Part shown: positions 1-12,116 of the stretch, in pieces | Layout: each line of letters starts with the position of its first letter | How positions within the stretch are numbered: position 1 is the stretch's first letter | Source: Steromphala cineraria | Taxonomy: Eukaryota; Mollusca; Gastropoda; Trochida; Trochidae | Length of the DNA stretch: 64,000 bases | Assembly: GCA_916613615.1 (NCBI GenBank) | Contig: OU744728.1 | Span: 36,850,450-36,914,449, forward strand | Direction of reading: 5' to 3' | The notes under the pieces: model-generated | Databases searched by the model: none | What the model was told of the DNA's origin: nothing | The model's input: only the letters and a program-made list of their open reading frames with translations | Made by a program: the position numbers and the translations under genes

Positions 1-89
1 TATTTAAACTGTTTCAGGTTAATTCCAGAAATAATGAACTGTTTTCATGTTGTTAACAAACAGACCTCTACCCAGAAAAATTAATAAAA

Positions 90-3000
90 TAAGGTAAGTT
101 ATTTTCAGTGTCTTTTAACATTTGTTGATGTGTGATTGATATCAGAAAAGCGTGGATAGGGTTAGGGTGAAAATAAATGTTGGAGTTTAACATCGAAATA
201 CAGAAAGAAAACTTATTTAAACGTTTCTTACAACAATTGTTAATGTATAATTGATATCAGAAAATGTTTTGGTGATACTATTTTCGAAATGTCTATTGTT
301 ATGCAAAAGCAAAGTTTAAAGCCATTAGTGGATAGGGTAAGGGTTACATTGAGGGTTTCGGTTTAACATTGTTATATAGGAAGATCATGTTTTGATGATA
401 TCAGAAAAGGGTATTGGCAATATTTTTTTAGAAATTTTAACTGGATTTGAAAAAACATTTTAACCACTTAGATGATAGTGTTAGGGTAAAATCGAGGGTA
501 AGGGTTTGACATCGTAATAAAGGAAGAAAAGTTATTTTCTGTTTCTTTAGGTATTTGTTGATGTATAATTGATGTCAAAAAAGCGTTTTAAGGATATAAT
601 TTTCGAAATTTCTCTAGATTTGAAAACAAGACAGTTTTTGACACGTTGGTGAATAGGATTAGGGTTAAATTAAGGGTAAGGGTTTAGCTTCGTTATTAAG
701 AAAGAAAAGTTATTATAAGATTGTTTACACATTTGTTAATTTATAATTGACACTAGAAAATAATTTTGGCAATATTTTGAAAATTTCACTGGTTTTGAAA
801 AAACCCTTTTCAAGACATTAGTGGATAGGGTTAGGGTTGAATTGAGGGTTAGTGTTTAACATTGTAATAAAGTAAGACAAGTAATTGTCAGTGCCTATAA
901 TTATGTTTTGATGTGTAAATGATATCAGAAAAGCGCTTTGGCGATATCTTGATAAAAATTTCATTGGTTTTGAAAAACACCATTTTCATGACATTAGTGG
1001 ATAGGGTTAGGATTAAATTGAGGGTTAGTGTTTTACATTGTAATAAAGGAAGATAAGTAATTGTCAGTGCCTATAATTATGTTTTGATGTGTAAATGATA
1101 TCATAAAAGCGTTTTGGCGACATCATTTTCAAAATTTCACTGGTTTTGAAAAACAGCAGTTTCACAACATTAGTGGATAGGGTTAGGGTTGAATTCAGGG
1201 TTAGTGTTTAACATTGTCAAAAAGGAAGATAAGTAATTGTCAGTGCCTATAATTATGTTTTGATGTGTAAATGGTATCAAAAAAGCGTTTTGGCGGTATC
1301 ATTTTCAAAAATTTCACTGGTTTTAAAAAACACCATTTTCACCAAATTAGTGGAAAGGGTTAGGGTTAAATTGAGTGTTACTGTTTTACATTGTAATAAA
1401 GGAAGATACGTAATTGTCAGTGCCTTTAATCATGTTTTGGTGTGTAAATGGTATCAGGATAGTGTTTTGGCGATATCATTTTCAAAATTTCACTGGTTTT
1501 GAAAAACACCCTTTTCACGACATTAGTGGATAGGGTTAGGGTTGAATTGAGGGTAAGTGTTTACATTGTAATAAAGGAAGATAAGTAATTGCCAGTGCCT
1601 ATAATTATGTTTTGATGTGTAAATGATATTAGTAAAGCGTTTTTTCGATATCATTTTCAAAAATTTCACTGGTTTTAAAAAACACCATTTTCACCAAATT
1701 AGTGGATAGGGTTAGGGTTGAATTGAGGGTTAGTGTTTAACATTGTGATAAAGGAAGATAAGTAATTGTCAGTGCCTTTAATCATGTTTTGATGTGTAAA
1801 TGATATCAGGGAAATATTTTGGCGATATCATTTTCAAAATTTCACTGGTTTAGAAAAACACCATTTTCATGACATTAGTTCCTAGGGTTAGGGTTGAATT
1901 GTGGGTTAGTGTTTACATTGTAATAAAGGAAGATAAGTTATTGTCAGTGCCTATAATTATGTTTTGATGTGTAAATGATATCAGAAAAGCGTTTTGGCGA
2001 CATCATTTTCAAAATTTCACTGGTTTTGAAAAACAGCAGTTTCACAACATTAGTGGATAGGGTTAGGGTTGAATTCAGGGTTAGTGTTTAACATTGTCAA
2101 AAAGGAAGATAAGTAATTGTCAGTGCCTATAATTATGTTTTGATGTGTAAATGATATCAGAAAAGCGTTTTGGCGGTATCATTTTCAAAAATTTCACTGG
2201 TTTTAAAAAACACCATTTTCACCAAATTAGTGGAAAGGGTTAGGGTTAAATTGAGTGTTACTGTTTTACATTGTAATAAAGGAAGATACGTAATTGTCAG
2301 TGCCTTTAATCATGTTTTGGTGTGTAAATGATATCAGAAAAGCGTTTTGGCGACATCATTTTCAAAATTTCACTGGTTTTGAAAAACAGCAGTTTCACAA
2401 CATTAGTGGATAGGGTTAGGGTTGAATTCAGGGTTAGTGTTTAACATTGTCAAAAAGGAAGATAAGTAATTGTCAGTGCCTATAATTATGTTTTGATGTG
2501 TAAATGATATCAGAAAAGCGTTTTGGCGACATCATTTTCAAAATTTCACTGGTTTTGAAAAACAGTATTTCACGACATTAGTGGATAGGGTTAGGGTTGA
2601 ATTGAGGGTTCGTGTTTACATTGTAATAAAGGAAGTTAAGTAATTGTCAGTGCCTATAATTATGTTTTGATGTGTAAATGATATCAGTAAAGCGTTTTTT
2701 CGATATCATTTTCAAAAATTTCACTGGTTTTAAAAAACACAATTTTCACCAAATTAGTGGATAGGGTTAGGGTTGAATTGAGGGTTAGTGTTTAACATTG
2801 TGATAAAGGAAGATAAGTAATTGTCAGTGCCTTTAATCATGTTTTGATGTGTAAATGATATCAGGGAAATATTTTGGCGATATCATTTTCAAAATTTCAC
2901 TGGTTTAGAAAAACACCATTTTCATGACATTAGTTCCTAGGGTTAGGGTTGAATTGCGGGTTAGTGTTTACATTGTAATAAAGGAAGATAAGTTATTGTC

Positions 3001-5570
3001 AGTGCCTATAATTATGTTTTGATGTGTAAATGATATCAGAAAAGCGTTTTGGCGACATCATTTTCAAAATTTCACTGGTTTTGAAAAACAGCAGTTTCAC
3101 AACATTAGTGGATAGGGTTAGGGTTGAATTCAGGGTTAGTGTTTAACATTGTCAAAAAGGAAGATAAGTAATTGTCAGTGCCTATAATTATGTTTTGATG
3201 TGTAAATGATATCAGAAAAGCGTTTTGGCGACATCATTTTCAAAATTTCACTGGTTTTGAAAAACACCCTTTTCACGACATTAGTGGATAGGGTTAGGGT
3301 TGAATTGAGGGTTCGTGTTTACATTGTAATAAAGGAAGTTAAGTAATTGTCAGTGCCTATAATTATGTTTTGATGTGTAAATGATATCAGTAAAGCGTTT
3401 TTTCGATATCATTTTCAAAAATTTCACTGGTTTTAAAAAACACCATTTTCACCAAATTAGTGGATAGGGTTAGGGTTGAATTGAGGGTTAGTGTTTAACA
3501 TTGTGATAAAGGAAGATAAGTAATTGTCAGTGCCTTTAATCATGTTTTGATGTGTAAATGATATCAGGGAAATATTTTGGCGATATCATTTTCAAAATTT
3601 CACTGGTTTAGAAAAACACCATTTTCATGACATTAGTTCCTAGGGTTAGGGTTGAATTGCGGGTTAGTGTTTACATTGTAATAAAGGAAGATAAGTTATT
3701 GTCAGTGCCTATAATTATGTTTTGATGTGTAAATGATATCAGAAAAGCGTTTTGGCGACATCATTTTCAAAATTTCACTGGTTTTGAAAAACAGCAGTTT
3801 CACAACATTAGTGGATAGGGTTAGGGTTGAATTCAGGGTTAGTGTTTAACATTGTCAAAAAGGAAGATAAGTAATTGTCAGTGCCTATAATTATGTTTTG
3901 ATGTGTAAATGATATCAGAAAAGCGTTTTGGCGACATCATTTTCAAAATTTCACTGGTTTTGAAAAACAGTATTTTCACGACATTAGTGGATAGGGTTAG
4001 GGTTGAATTGAGGGTTCGTGTTTACATTGTAATAAAGGAAGTTAAGTAATTGTCAGTGCCTATAATTATGTTTTGATGTGTAAATGATATCAGAAAAGCG
4101 TTTTGGCGACATCATTTTCAAAATTTCACTGGTTTTGAAAAACAGCAGTTTCACAACATTAGTGGATAGGGTTATGGTTGAATTCAGGGTTAGTGTTTAA
4201 CATTGTCAAAAAGGAAGATAAGTAATTGTCAGTGCCTATAATTATGTTTTGGTGTGTAAATGGTAACAGGATAGTGTTTTGGCGACATCATTTTCAAAAT
4301 TTCACTGGTTTTGAAAAACACCATTTTCATGACATTAGTGGATAGGGTTAGGGTTTAATTGAGGGTTAGTGTTTAACATTGTAATAAAGGAAGATAAGTA
4401 ATTGTCAGTGCCTATAATTATGATTTGATGTGTACATGATATCAGAAAAGCGCTTTGGCAATATCTTATACAAATTTCACTGGTTTTGAAAATCACCATT
4501 TTCATGACATTAGTGGATAGGGTTAGGGTTAAATTGAGGCTTAGTGTTTTACATTGTAATAAAGGAAGATAAGTAAATGTCAGTGCCTATAATTATGTTT
4601 TGATGTGTAAATGATATCAGAAAAGCGTTTTGGCGATATCATTATACAAATTCACTAGTTTTGAAAACCAGCATTTTCACCAAATTAGTGGATAGGGTTA
4701 GGGTTAAATTGAGGGTTAGTGTTTAACATTGTAATAAAGGAAGATAAGTAATTGTCAGTGCCTATAATTATGTTTTGATGTGTAAATGATATCAGAAAAG
4801 CGCTTTGGCAATATCTTTATACAAATTTCATTGGTTTTGAAAAACACCATTTTCACGACATTTGTGGATAGGGTTAGGGTTAAATTGAGGGTTAGTGTTT
4901 TACATTGTAATAAAGGAAGATAAGTAATTGTCAGTGCCTATAATTATGTTTTGATGTGTAAATGATATAAGAAAAGCGTTTTGGCGGTATCATTATAAAA
5001 ATTTCACTGGTTTTGAAAAATACCATTTTCATCACATTAGTGGATATATAGGGTTAGGGTTAAATTGAGGGTTAGTGTTTAACATTGTTAAAAAAGGAAG
5101 ATAAGTTATTTTCTGTTTCTTTAGGTATTTGTTGACGTATCATTCATGTCAAAAAGCGTTTTAAGGATACTATTTTTGAAATTTCTCTAGATTTGAAAAA
5201 AAGAAGAGCTTTTGATACGTTAGTGGATAGGGTAAGGGTAAAATGAAGGGTAAGAGTTTAGCATCGTTATTAAGAAAGAAAAGTTTTTTAAAGATTGTTT
5301 ACACATTTATTAATGTACAATTGACACTAGGAAATCATTTTGGGGATATTATTTTCAGAATTTCTCTCGTTTTGAAAAACACCATTTTCATGACATTAAT
5401 GGATAGGGTTAGGTTAAATTAAGGGTTAGTGCTTAACATTGTTATAAAGGAATTAATTGTCAGGGCCTTTAATTATGTTGTGATGTGTAATTGATATCAG
5501 AAAATTGTTTCGACGATGTCATTATAACAATTTTCACGACATTAGTGGATAGGGTAAGGGTTAGTGGGTC
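90..5570. repeat. ~176-bp satellite array with telomere-like motif
   Basis: About 31 head-to-tail monomers of roughly 176 bp. Most contain GGATAGGGTTAGGGTT, then a GAGGGTTAGTGTTTAACATTG-like stretch, then GTCAGTGCCTATAATTATG and TGATGTGTAAATGATATCAG. Outer monomers (before ~800 and after ~5100) are the most diverged and the central ones nearly identical, as expected for an array homogenised by unequal exchange. A variant reading TTCCTAGGGTTAGGG recurs at about 1881, 2936 and 3639, spacings of about six and four monomers, so there is higher-order structure. The short open frames inside are by-products of the repeat. Confidence 0.93.
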
Positions 5571-5867
5571 ATTTTCTGGCCTCGCTGTCAATTATGTCAG
5601 TATGATTTTATGAGACTAAGATTGTGTTAAGACCCATAGATGACGTGGACACTTCGTTTCTTTTAGCTACGAATTTCTTTATTTAAAAAAAATTATCTTT
5701 GTGATGATGAACTTGATTAAAGAGGTCATGCAATTAATTTTTTCTAAGAATGATAGATCAATATCTCCAGTACCATTATCTATGAGCAATGAGCATATAA
5801 TTGAGACAATACACACATAAATTAGACTTTTAATCAGCATTTTATACCCGGTTTGAAAACTCATTAG

Positions 5868-6515
5868 AGCGTGACGCCCCGCCCACCGGACCTGTCGCCA
5901 CTACCATAATGTCCTTCTTCAAACCAAACGATTTATGTGTTAAATTCTGATTTATAAAAGAGGCAAGAAGCAAGTACGATAATATCTAAGAAAAACTCTG
6001 TACTACTTTTGTTTTCGGAATCGCTTTGATGGATGTGACTGTACCAATATGCCGAATGTTATATGCAAAACAGTGTGATCCCAAATATAACATTGTTTCA
6101 TTTACAATACGAATCGAAACCTTATACATCTTGAATAGATCAACCACTAGTAAATAATGTTTAATTATTTTATTATTGATATGTGTTGTAAAAATACGGA
6201 GATTGATCATCTCGACATCGACAGAGATAACTGGACTTATCGCTGAACCACAGGCGTCGCCAATTCCTCGGCCCCAAGTCTGTAAGTTACGACACCGCCT
6301 GACACGACGAAGTCTATGTCATAGTCGCAGCACAGGTCCAACAACAGGTCCTCGTATACGAATTTCTGCCACTCTCGGACGACTTTGTACGGTTCGGTCA
6401 TTTATTCTTTGAACTCCAGGTACTTACGCTGTGGTGGAAGTGGCCGTAGGTGACGTAGGTGGCGCAACCGGATGTAACGGTCATGGGCTGGGGTGGTGAT
6501 TTCCCTTCTGAATCA
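5868..6515 (-). pseudogene. Tc1-type (Tc1/mariner) transposase remnant
   Basis: Decayed DDE transposase read on the minus strand in several frames. From ~6510 to 6425 one frame gives ITTPAHDRYIRLRHLR, the linker after the second helix-turn-helix of Tc1 transposases. From ~6400 a second frame gives TVQSRPRVAEIRIRG and GPVVGPVL, then RRCRNLQTWGRG near 6290. A third frame near 6250-6200 gives WFSDKSSYL, matching the catalytic WFSDES block: the Asp is kept but the following Glu is Lys. Near 5910-5880 DRSGGRGVTL resembles the later DRFGGGSVMVW block. Stops and frameshifts break the frame repeatedly, and no terminal inverted repeats were found. The stretch is GC-richer than its surroundings, consistent with a transposed origin. 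The family match is from recalled motifs; the order and spacing of blocks make it convincing. Confidence 0.8.
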
Positions 6516-7069
6516 ATCTCGGTTTGTCTGTAGTTGTCTTTATCGACTCCATAAATGGGATACTGTGCCCCCATGAACCTTGATATTAAAATATGTGTCT
6601 CTCCATGTTAAAATCGTCCAAACAATGATTTTCTCAGGAGCATTCAGTAGTTGCATTTTAGTCGGTTGAATTGATGTCAAATGATTGATTAAAGGATAAA
6701 CACGGGTATTTTATGTTCATTGCATCTAGTGGTGACTAGCATGAAATGCACGTGGGCTACACACATTTGAATTGAGTTGTGTGTGAATTTCTTGCAATTG
6801 TATAAAAGTGGGTTGAATTTTGGCAATTTAGTCTCGTTTGCTTGCAGTGGTAAAACAATTAACTTTATTGAAAAATGAAAATCTTTAACCTCTGTTGCGT
6901 TTCTTTTTTGAAGAGTTTATATCTGTTTATCAAAATATCCTATGCGGCAATACATTTAATTTACAGCGTCAAGTCATAATGAACCAATGCGAGTCACACA
7001 CTGGTTTATAAAACACTTATAATTTGTTTTAAAATGTTGAACACAAGCATCGATGAAAGCTCTTGTCTT
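6516..7069. other. Intergenic; weak plus-strand promoter-like motif
   Basis: No gene is supported. A TATAAAAG motif at 6801-6808 (+) is followed by a 34-codon frame from 6875 to 6979 that begins with a hydrophobic signal-like stretch. This could be a first exon but nothing downstream supports it. Confidence 0.3.
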
Positions 7070-7433
7070 TTAAAGGGGCAGTAGCACGTTTTTAGGGGGA
7101 ATATAGGGTGATGGAAGGAAAATGAAAATTAATGGTTTCAATTGAAAGACAATGTATTTAAACTAAATGGAGCAGTAACAATTCCAGTAAATAACGGTAA
7201 GTTTAGCCATGCGATTCCTTTTTCTTACAAAACTGAATTATAGGTGTTCACACAAAAATGGCCGCCAATGGATTTGATGTGAATCTTCATTCTTTGTCCT
7301 CTGACAATGGATGATTGGCTTGTGTAATGAGATTTTTGACACTGTCAAAATAATACATTTAGCATTCACTTACAATTATCAGTGAGAAATTCAAATTATA
7401 AAATTATCAAAAAACGTGCTACTGCCCCTTTAA
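7070..7433 (+). mobile_element. TTAA-flanked MITE, family 1 copy A
   Basis: 364 bp bounded by TTAA at both ends. The terminal inverted repeats read AGGGGCAGTAGCACGTTTTT on the left and its complement on the right. There is no coding capacity. The internal landmarks GAAAGACAATGTATTTAAAC and AAAATGGCCGCCAATGGA are shared with eight other copies in this window. TTAA target sites are the signature of piggyBac-like transposition in known families; assignment to that superfamily is inference. Confidence 0.85.
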
Positions 7434-7823
7434 ACAAAATAAATATTGAAGAAACTTAGATATATTAATATTATTTTCCTTCTCTTCTTTATCTCTTCTG
7501 TTTATTCTTGCCACGGAGAATACAATTATTCAGGTGAAATCGTATTTCAGACATCTGCTTGAGATGTTATGACAAAGGAAACGTTAAACTACGTCAAAAT
7601 TTAAGATCAATTAGAACAATTAAGAAAGTGCAATTAGTTGTAAATGATAAGAGACCACGTTTATGTAAACATGTTTTATGTATGAAATGTATCTACAAGT
7701 AAACAACATCAAATGATCAAGTAAGTATAAGTGTCCCACCTTTCTGTCTTATTTTACGTTACAATGTTATATAAGCCAATGTACAGCCGGGATCACATAC
7801 CGATTTGTCTAACTTATTTTGCT

Positions 7824-7921
7824 ATCTAGTTAAAACTAGCTGTAATAATTACGCCAGGCCCATATTACATTTTAATTTAAGAGTTATGGGACGGAAACAT
7901 TACAGCTAGTTTTAACTAGAT
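7824..7921. repeat. Perfect 23-bp inverted repeat (hairpin)
   Basis: Arms at 7824-7846 and 7899-7921 are perfect reverse complements (core TCTAGTTAAAACTAGC) around a 52-bp spacer. The arms are themselves partly palindromic. Probably a tiny fold-back element or the two ends of a very short MITE. No target duplication was evident. Confidence 0.7.
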
Positions 7922-8590
7922 TTCATTATTTTGCTACCCTGAAAATAAAACTTCGACGAATCAGCATGCGACCAACTGGACTTGTTTGCGTCCCCTAAGG
8001 TTCAGTATTAGTCCAACACTTTTCATCAGTAAAATAAAAAAAATTCTATAAGCTATTTAAAGTCATATAAGCTTATTTGCTGACAATACTTCAACTTACG
8101 TCATTGTCGATTATCACTATATAGCTTCATCTTGCCTGACCGAGTGAAATTTGAAATGAAGTAGTTTACTTTATATTAGCCAACGTTTTAAAAAGTCATC
8201 AAATAAGTAATTTATCAAAGTACTTTATTCAACAAAGCCATACTTCATGAAAACATCTTTTGATAAATTGTACCTCCCACTACCACATTGCTAAAAAACG
8301 CTTTACCCTTAGTCTCTGATAATCCTTTATAACGGGTCGTTGAAGTTTATTGTTCTATATACCCTTTTGTGTATTTTATGTTGAAGTGATACTTGCATAA
8401 ACAAACTGTCTTTCTGTGACACCTAAGGACCTTTTTATAAGAACTCAATTTAACCCCTGTGTTAATTAGTCACCCTATGCTGTGACACTGATTGTAAATT
8501 GTAAACCTCCTAAACAAACGTGCTTGACAGTTTCCGTATATAGTCAAGCCTGGCAGAGTGACCTAATCCCTAAATGCTGCAGCCTAAGTG
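7922..8590. other. Intergenic, no gene seen
   Basis: AT-rich. It contains a ~65-bp dispersed repeat at about 8428-8490 (CTTTTTATAAGAACTCAA core) that recurs, diverged, at about 13070-13132. The last 80 bp before the GAA run may be a retroelement tail. Confidence 0.4.
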
Positions 8591-8613
8591 GAAGAAGAAG
8601 AAGAAGAAGAAGA
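8591..8613. repeat. (GAA)n microsatellite
   Basis: About seven and a half GAA units. Simple triplet tails of this kind often end LINE/SINE copies, and the non-repetitive sequence just upstream could be such a 3' end, but this is unproven. Confidence 0.8.
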
Positions 8614-9759
8614 TTTATTTCTGTCTCACTCGTAGGTTACATAAAAGTGTAAAATACAGATAGTTTGTACAAAGTAACTACGACCAATCACTTAGTGATT
8701 TATGAGAGACACATAAAATATACATATAAATACAATGTTAAGATATAATACATAAATATAGTACATAAAATGGGAAAACAGCTCTGCTGGGAGCGCACTA
8801 TAAACCCAAGCAAGCAAGCAGAATGAACAGTTGGACCTTGAAGAAGACACAATTGGATATCATTTTGGTTAAAACGTCTTGAAGCAGACAGTGTATATCT
8901 CCTTCATCTCAACGGCGCATATAGTCAAGGTAAGACATTCATCTGTTGTTTGAGAGGCACCTGAGCAGTAGCACTTTAATGTTTTCAAATTATCACGATT
9001 GGTTTAAACATATTTTATTCCGTAAAGAAAGTACATACGGCTGGGTTAGGAAACAAGCAGTAATTCTTATATAAATCCCTCTCCAGTATACATGAATTAC
9101 ATTTTCTTAAATTGTTGAAACTTACAAAAGCATATTACATAAACGAAGGATCATGGTCGGAGTAACATAAGAATTTATGATATATATATATAACTGATAA
9201 CTTAAGTACAAAATAATGCTGATGCTGCAGTCAAATTAATGATGGTATTCTAATTTTTGAAAGAGAACCGTTTTGAATCATTAATAAAGGTGTGAACTTG
9301 TTACAGAATATTCATGTTTGAATCTGATGGACAGTTAGGGTTTCCATACATGCTAGATTTTTTTATCAAATCCATGAGTAAAATAGTACAAATTTTGCCT
9401 AATGTTCGATGCCTAATTATAACGATCTTATAGTAGGTCAAATATGAGTGATTATAAACATACGTTTGTCTTCAAATGGTAAAATATATATAGTCACAAA
9501 ACCAACTTATTCTCGTAAAAGAAATACGGAAGTGCATGTCGCCATTACGGTGTGACCATCTTTGAATAATTCTAGGACGGGAAATGATTTGCGTAGCTTA
9601 ATCGAATTTGGTACTTCGAATTTTGAAAAGAATAATTATTTGTGTGAGTTTGTTATAATTGGAATTCTTTTGGTTGGATTTCTTTTAGAAAGCGTGAAAT
9701 GTTGCCTTTGTTTTTAACGTATGACACAGATTAACTAATTTATATTTTTCAAATACGGA
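8614..9759. other. Intergenic, no gene seen
   Basis: AT-rich sequence without convincing open frames, splice-bounded exons or repeats. It may hold an untranslated 5' exon of the zinc-finger gene downstream, which cannot be located from sequence alone. Confidence 0.4.
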
Positions 9760-9905
9760 TACGGTCAAGACGGCGACAAACCAAAACGGCGACAGACCAA
9801 AACGACAAAACGGCGACAAATGCCTAGTCAAAACGTCGAAACACTTTTAAAAATAAAATATATGTCACGGCGACACGGCGACACCATTTGGACGGAACGG
9901 CGACA
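9760..9905. repeat. Short irregular repeat of ACGGCGACA
   Basis: The nonamer ACGGCGACA and variants (CAAAACGGCGACAGACC-like) recur about seven times in 145 bp, an unusual CpG-rich patch in AT-rich DNA. A 70-codon open frame across it is low-complexity and not supported as a gene. Confidence 0.6.
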
Positions 9906-10627
9906 ATATCTTTTTATCTATCAAAATACATTTGAAAATGATGTTGTAGCATGTTTTTTCTTGTGTTGTTTTGTAACTGTTTTTTTAAGCATGCATGTGA
10001 AAGGTGCTTGTGAGCGTTTGTTTTGCTTGTGAGTTGTTGTTTATAACTTCTAGAATAAGTTTATATCTTATTTGATATAAATTGTAAAGAATTATTTTTC
10101 ACTCAGTTTAACCATAAAGTTATATTGTAAATTCAGTGGTATCGATTTTTGTAGTGTAGATGTTGTAGTGATGTACAGGTGATTTTGACCTTGCATGCGT
10201 ACCAAAAAAGGAAAATGTAAATCTATACCTAAACTACTTTTTTAATAGACTTGGTTTGGAGTTTTTTTTCGCCGCTGCACTATAACCCTTTCAAATCATA
10301 CATGACCTACTTGACACGAAATTAGAATGTGAAACGATGTTCTTTACAGAAAACAAGTTAATCATCATTGGTCGTATATCCGCCAAATTTTACATCTCAA
10401 TATTTTACCTAAAATTATCCGTATGCATCCATCCCAATTTCTCCCAAAACTCTCTGATCATCCAAAAAGAATATTAGGAAAATATGTTATATACATATCC
10501 TTCAAATGCCTGTCGACGTGTAACAACGGGCTTATATAGATGAAATAATGGAAGGGGTCAGTTTATATCTCAACTTCGTCAACAAACATTAACGTCTTTA
10601 TAATTTCTTTCAACAGCCAAGGCTTCA

Positions 10628-11686
10628 ATGAGAATGGATGAGAAGAATAATAAGAGGAATAGAGAAGTCACATGTGAAGTATGTGATGGAGTGTACAGTA
10701 CACGTAGCTCATTGAATAAACACATGAGAATACACACTGGTCAGAAGCCGTACAAGTGTGGTGAGTGTGATAAATCTTTCTCACAAATGTTCAATCTGAA
10801 CTCACACATGCGAGTACATAGTGGCAAGAAACCCTACAAGTGTACTGTGTGTGATGAAACATTTAGATATTCAGGCGCTCGGAAAATACACATGCGAATA
10901 CACACTGGACATAAGCCTTACAAATGTAGTGAATGTAGTTTAACATTCAGGCACAATAATAATCTGAAGAGTCATTTGAAAACTCACACCGGCGAGAAGC
11001 CGCACGGATGTTTTGTATGTGATCAAAAATTCGCAACTAAGGGAAATCTGAAAAGGCACATGAGGATCCACACAGGAGAGAAACCATTCAAATGTAGTGA
11101 ATGCGATAGAGCCTTTTCATCATCAGCCAAATTAAATCAGCATATGGGAGTTCACACAGGAAAGAAACAAAAATGTCCCATGTGCGATAGAACCTTTCTT
11201 GGACCATACAGTTTAAAGAGACATATGGAAATCCATTCAGGAGAGAGAGCGTTTGAGTGTTGTGTTTGTGACATGACGTTCGTAAGGGCGAGTGGCCTAA
11301 AAAGCCACATGCAAACTCACACGAAGGAAAAGCCTTTCACGTGTGAAGTGTGTGGAAAAGATTTCTCACGATTATTGAGTCACCAGAGGCACATGTTGAT
11401 TCATACAGGAGAGAGACCATTCAAATGTACCGAGTGTGATCAGACCTTTATGAGAGCAGACCAACTGCAGACCCACATGAGAGGCCATACCGGAGAGAGA
11501 CCCATTAAATGTAAGGAGTGCGACGAAACCTTTGCTAGTTCTCAAGAACTTCAGACACACAAACGGATTCACGACGGAGAATGGCCTTATAAATGTTGCA
11601 AGTGTGATGGGACTTTTACAGCATTAGGCAGCCTGAAGAGACACATGCGACTTCATGCCAGCGAAGCAACATCAACTCCTCTTTGA
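10628..11686 (+). CDS. C2H2 zinc-finger protein, 12 fingers
   Basis: Uninterrupted 352-residue frame with twelve consecutive C2H2 fingers, from Cys16 to about His343. Spacing is C-x2-C-x12-H-x3-H with TGEKP-type linkers (HTGEKPFKC, HTGERPFKC), so this is a Krueppel-type DNA-binding protein, nuclear and probably a transcription regulator; targets are unknown. The linker before finger 7 (TGKKQK) is one residue short. No KRAB, BTB or SCAN domain is visible. A good 3' splice site (TTTCTTTCAACAG) ends at 10616, 11 bases before the ATG, and the frame stays open to that junction, so an upstream exon may add an N-terminus; the ATG at 10628 is therefore provisional. The second ATG (10634) has the better start context. 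A broken partial copy lies 3 kb downstream. Confidence 0.92.
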   Translation: MRMDEKNNKRNREVTCEVCDGVYSTRSSLNKHMRIHTGQKPYKCGECDKSFSQMFNLNSHMRVHSGKKPYKCTVCDETFRYSGARKIHMRIHTGHKPYKCSECSLTFRHNNNLKSHLKTHTGEKPHGCFVCDQKFATKGNLKRHMRIHTGEKPFKCSECDRAFSSSAKLNQHMGVHTGKKQKCPMCDRTFLGPYSLKRHMEIHSGERAFECCVCDMTFVRASGLKSHMQTHTKEKPFTCEVCGKDFSRLLSHQRHMLIHTGERPFKCTECDQTFMRADQLQTHMRGHTGERPIKCKECDETFASSQELQTHKRIHDGEWPYKCCKCDGTFTALGSLKRHMRLHASEATSTPL

Positions 11687-11888
11687 AGTTGGACAAACAG
11701 TCACCCTGAACATCTCATTAGCATTTTGGGGACAATTCGTTTGATATATTGATTTGGTCATTCCATTTCGAACATCAATTGTCATTTTTATCAGATAACG
11801 GTAACATCTTTGAAAAGTTAGATGCCTTGAATCATTCATTTTGTATATAAAATAAGCCATTAAAAGATGACGATTGATTGATGTTATT

Positions 11889-12112
11889 CTCGCAAAGGGC
11901 AATTTGCCAGCCAAGCCAATTCCCACCTCGGACGAATCCCGCAAAGGGCAATTGCCATCCAAGCCAGTTCCCACCTCGGACTATTTCCACAAAGAGCAAT
12001 TGCCATCCACGCCAGTCCCCACCTCGGACGATTCTCGTAAAAGGCACTTTCCATCCAAGCCAATTCCAACCTCGGACGATCCCTGCGAAGGGCAATTCCC
12101 ATCCAAGCTAAG
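11889..12112. repeat. 48-bp minisatellite behind the zinc-finger gene
   Basis: Four and a half units of 48 bp (unit starts near 11892, 11941, 11989, 12037, 12085), each with GCAAAGGGCAATTGCCATCC followed by CCACCTCGGACGA. It begins about 200 bp after the zinc-finger stop codon, probably in or near the 3'UTR. Because 48 is a multiple of three and the unit has few stops, several frames on both strands stay open and give 16-residue repeats. These look like by-products. Confidence 0.88.
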
Positions 12113-12116
12113 GTAA

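Noticed and set aside
1260..1502. 80-codon plus-strand frame
   Set aside because: Lies wholly in the 176-bp satellite and repeats with it.
6237..6574. Two overlapping minus-strand small frames (58 and 54 codons, ATGA overlap)
   Set aside because: They are out-of-frame readings through a decayed Tc1 transposase whose motifs appear in other frames.
6801..6979. TATAAAAG followed by a short signal-like frame
   Set aside because: Single motif with no downstream exon or conserved product; AT-rich DNA yields such motifs by chance.
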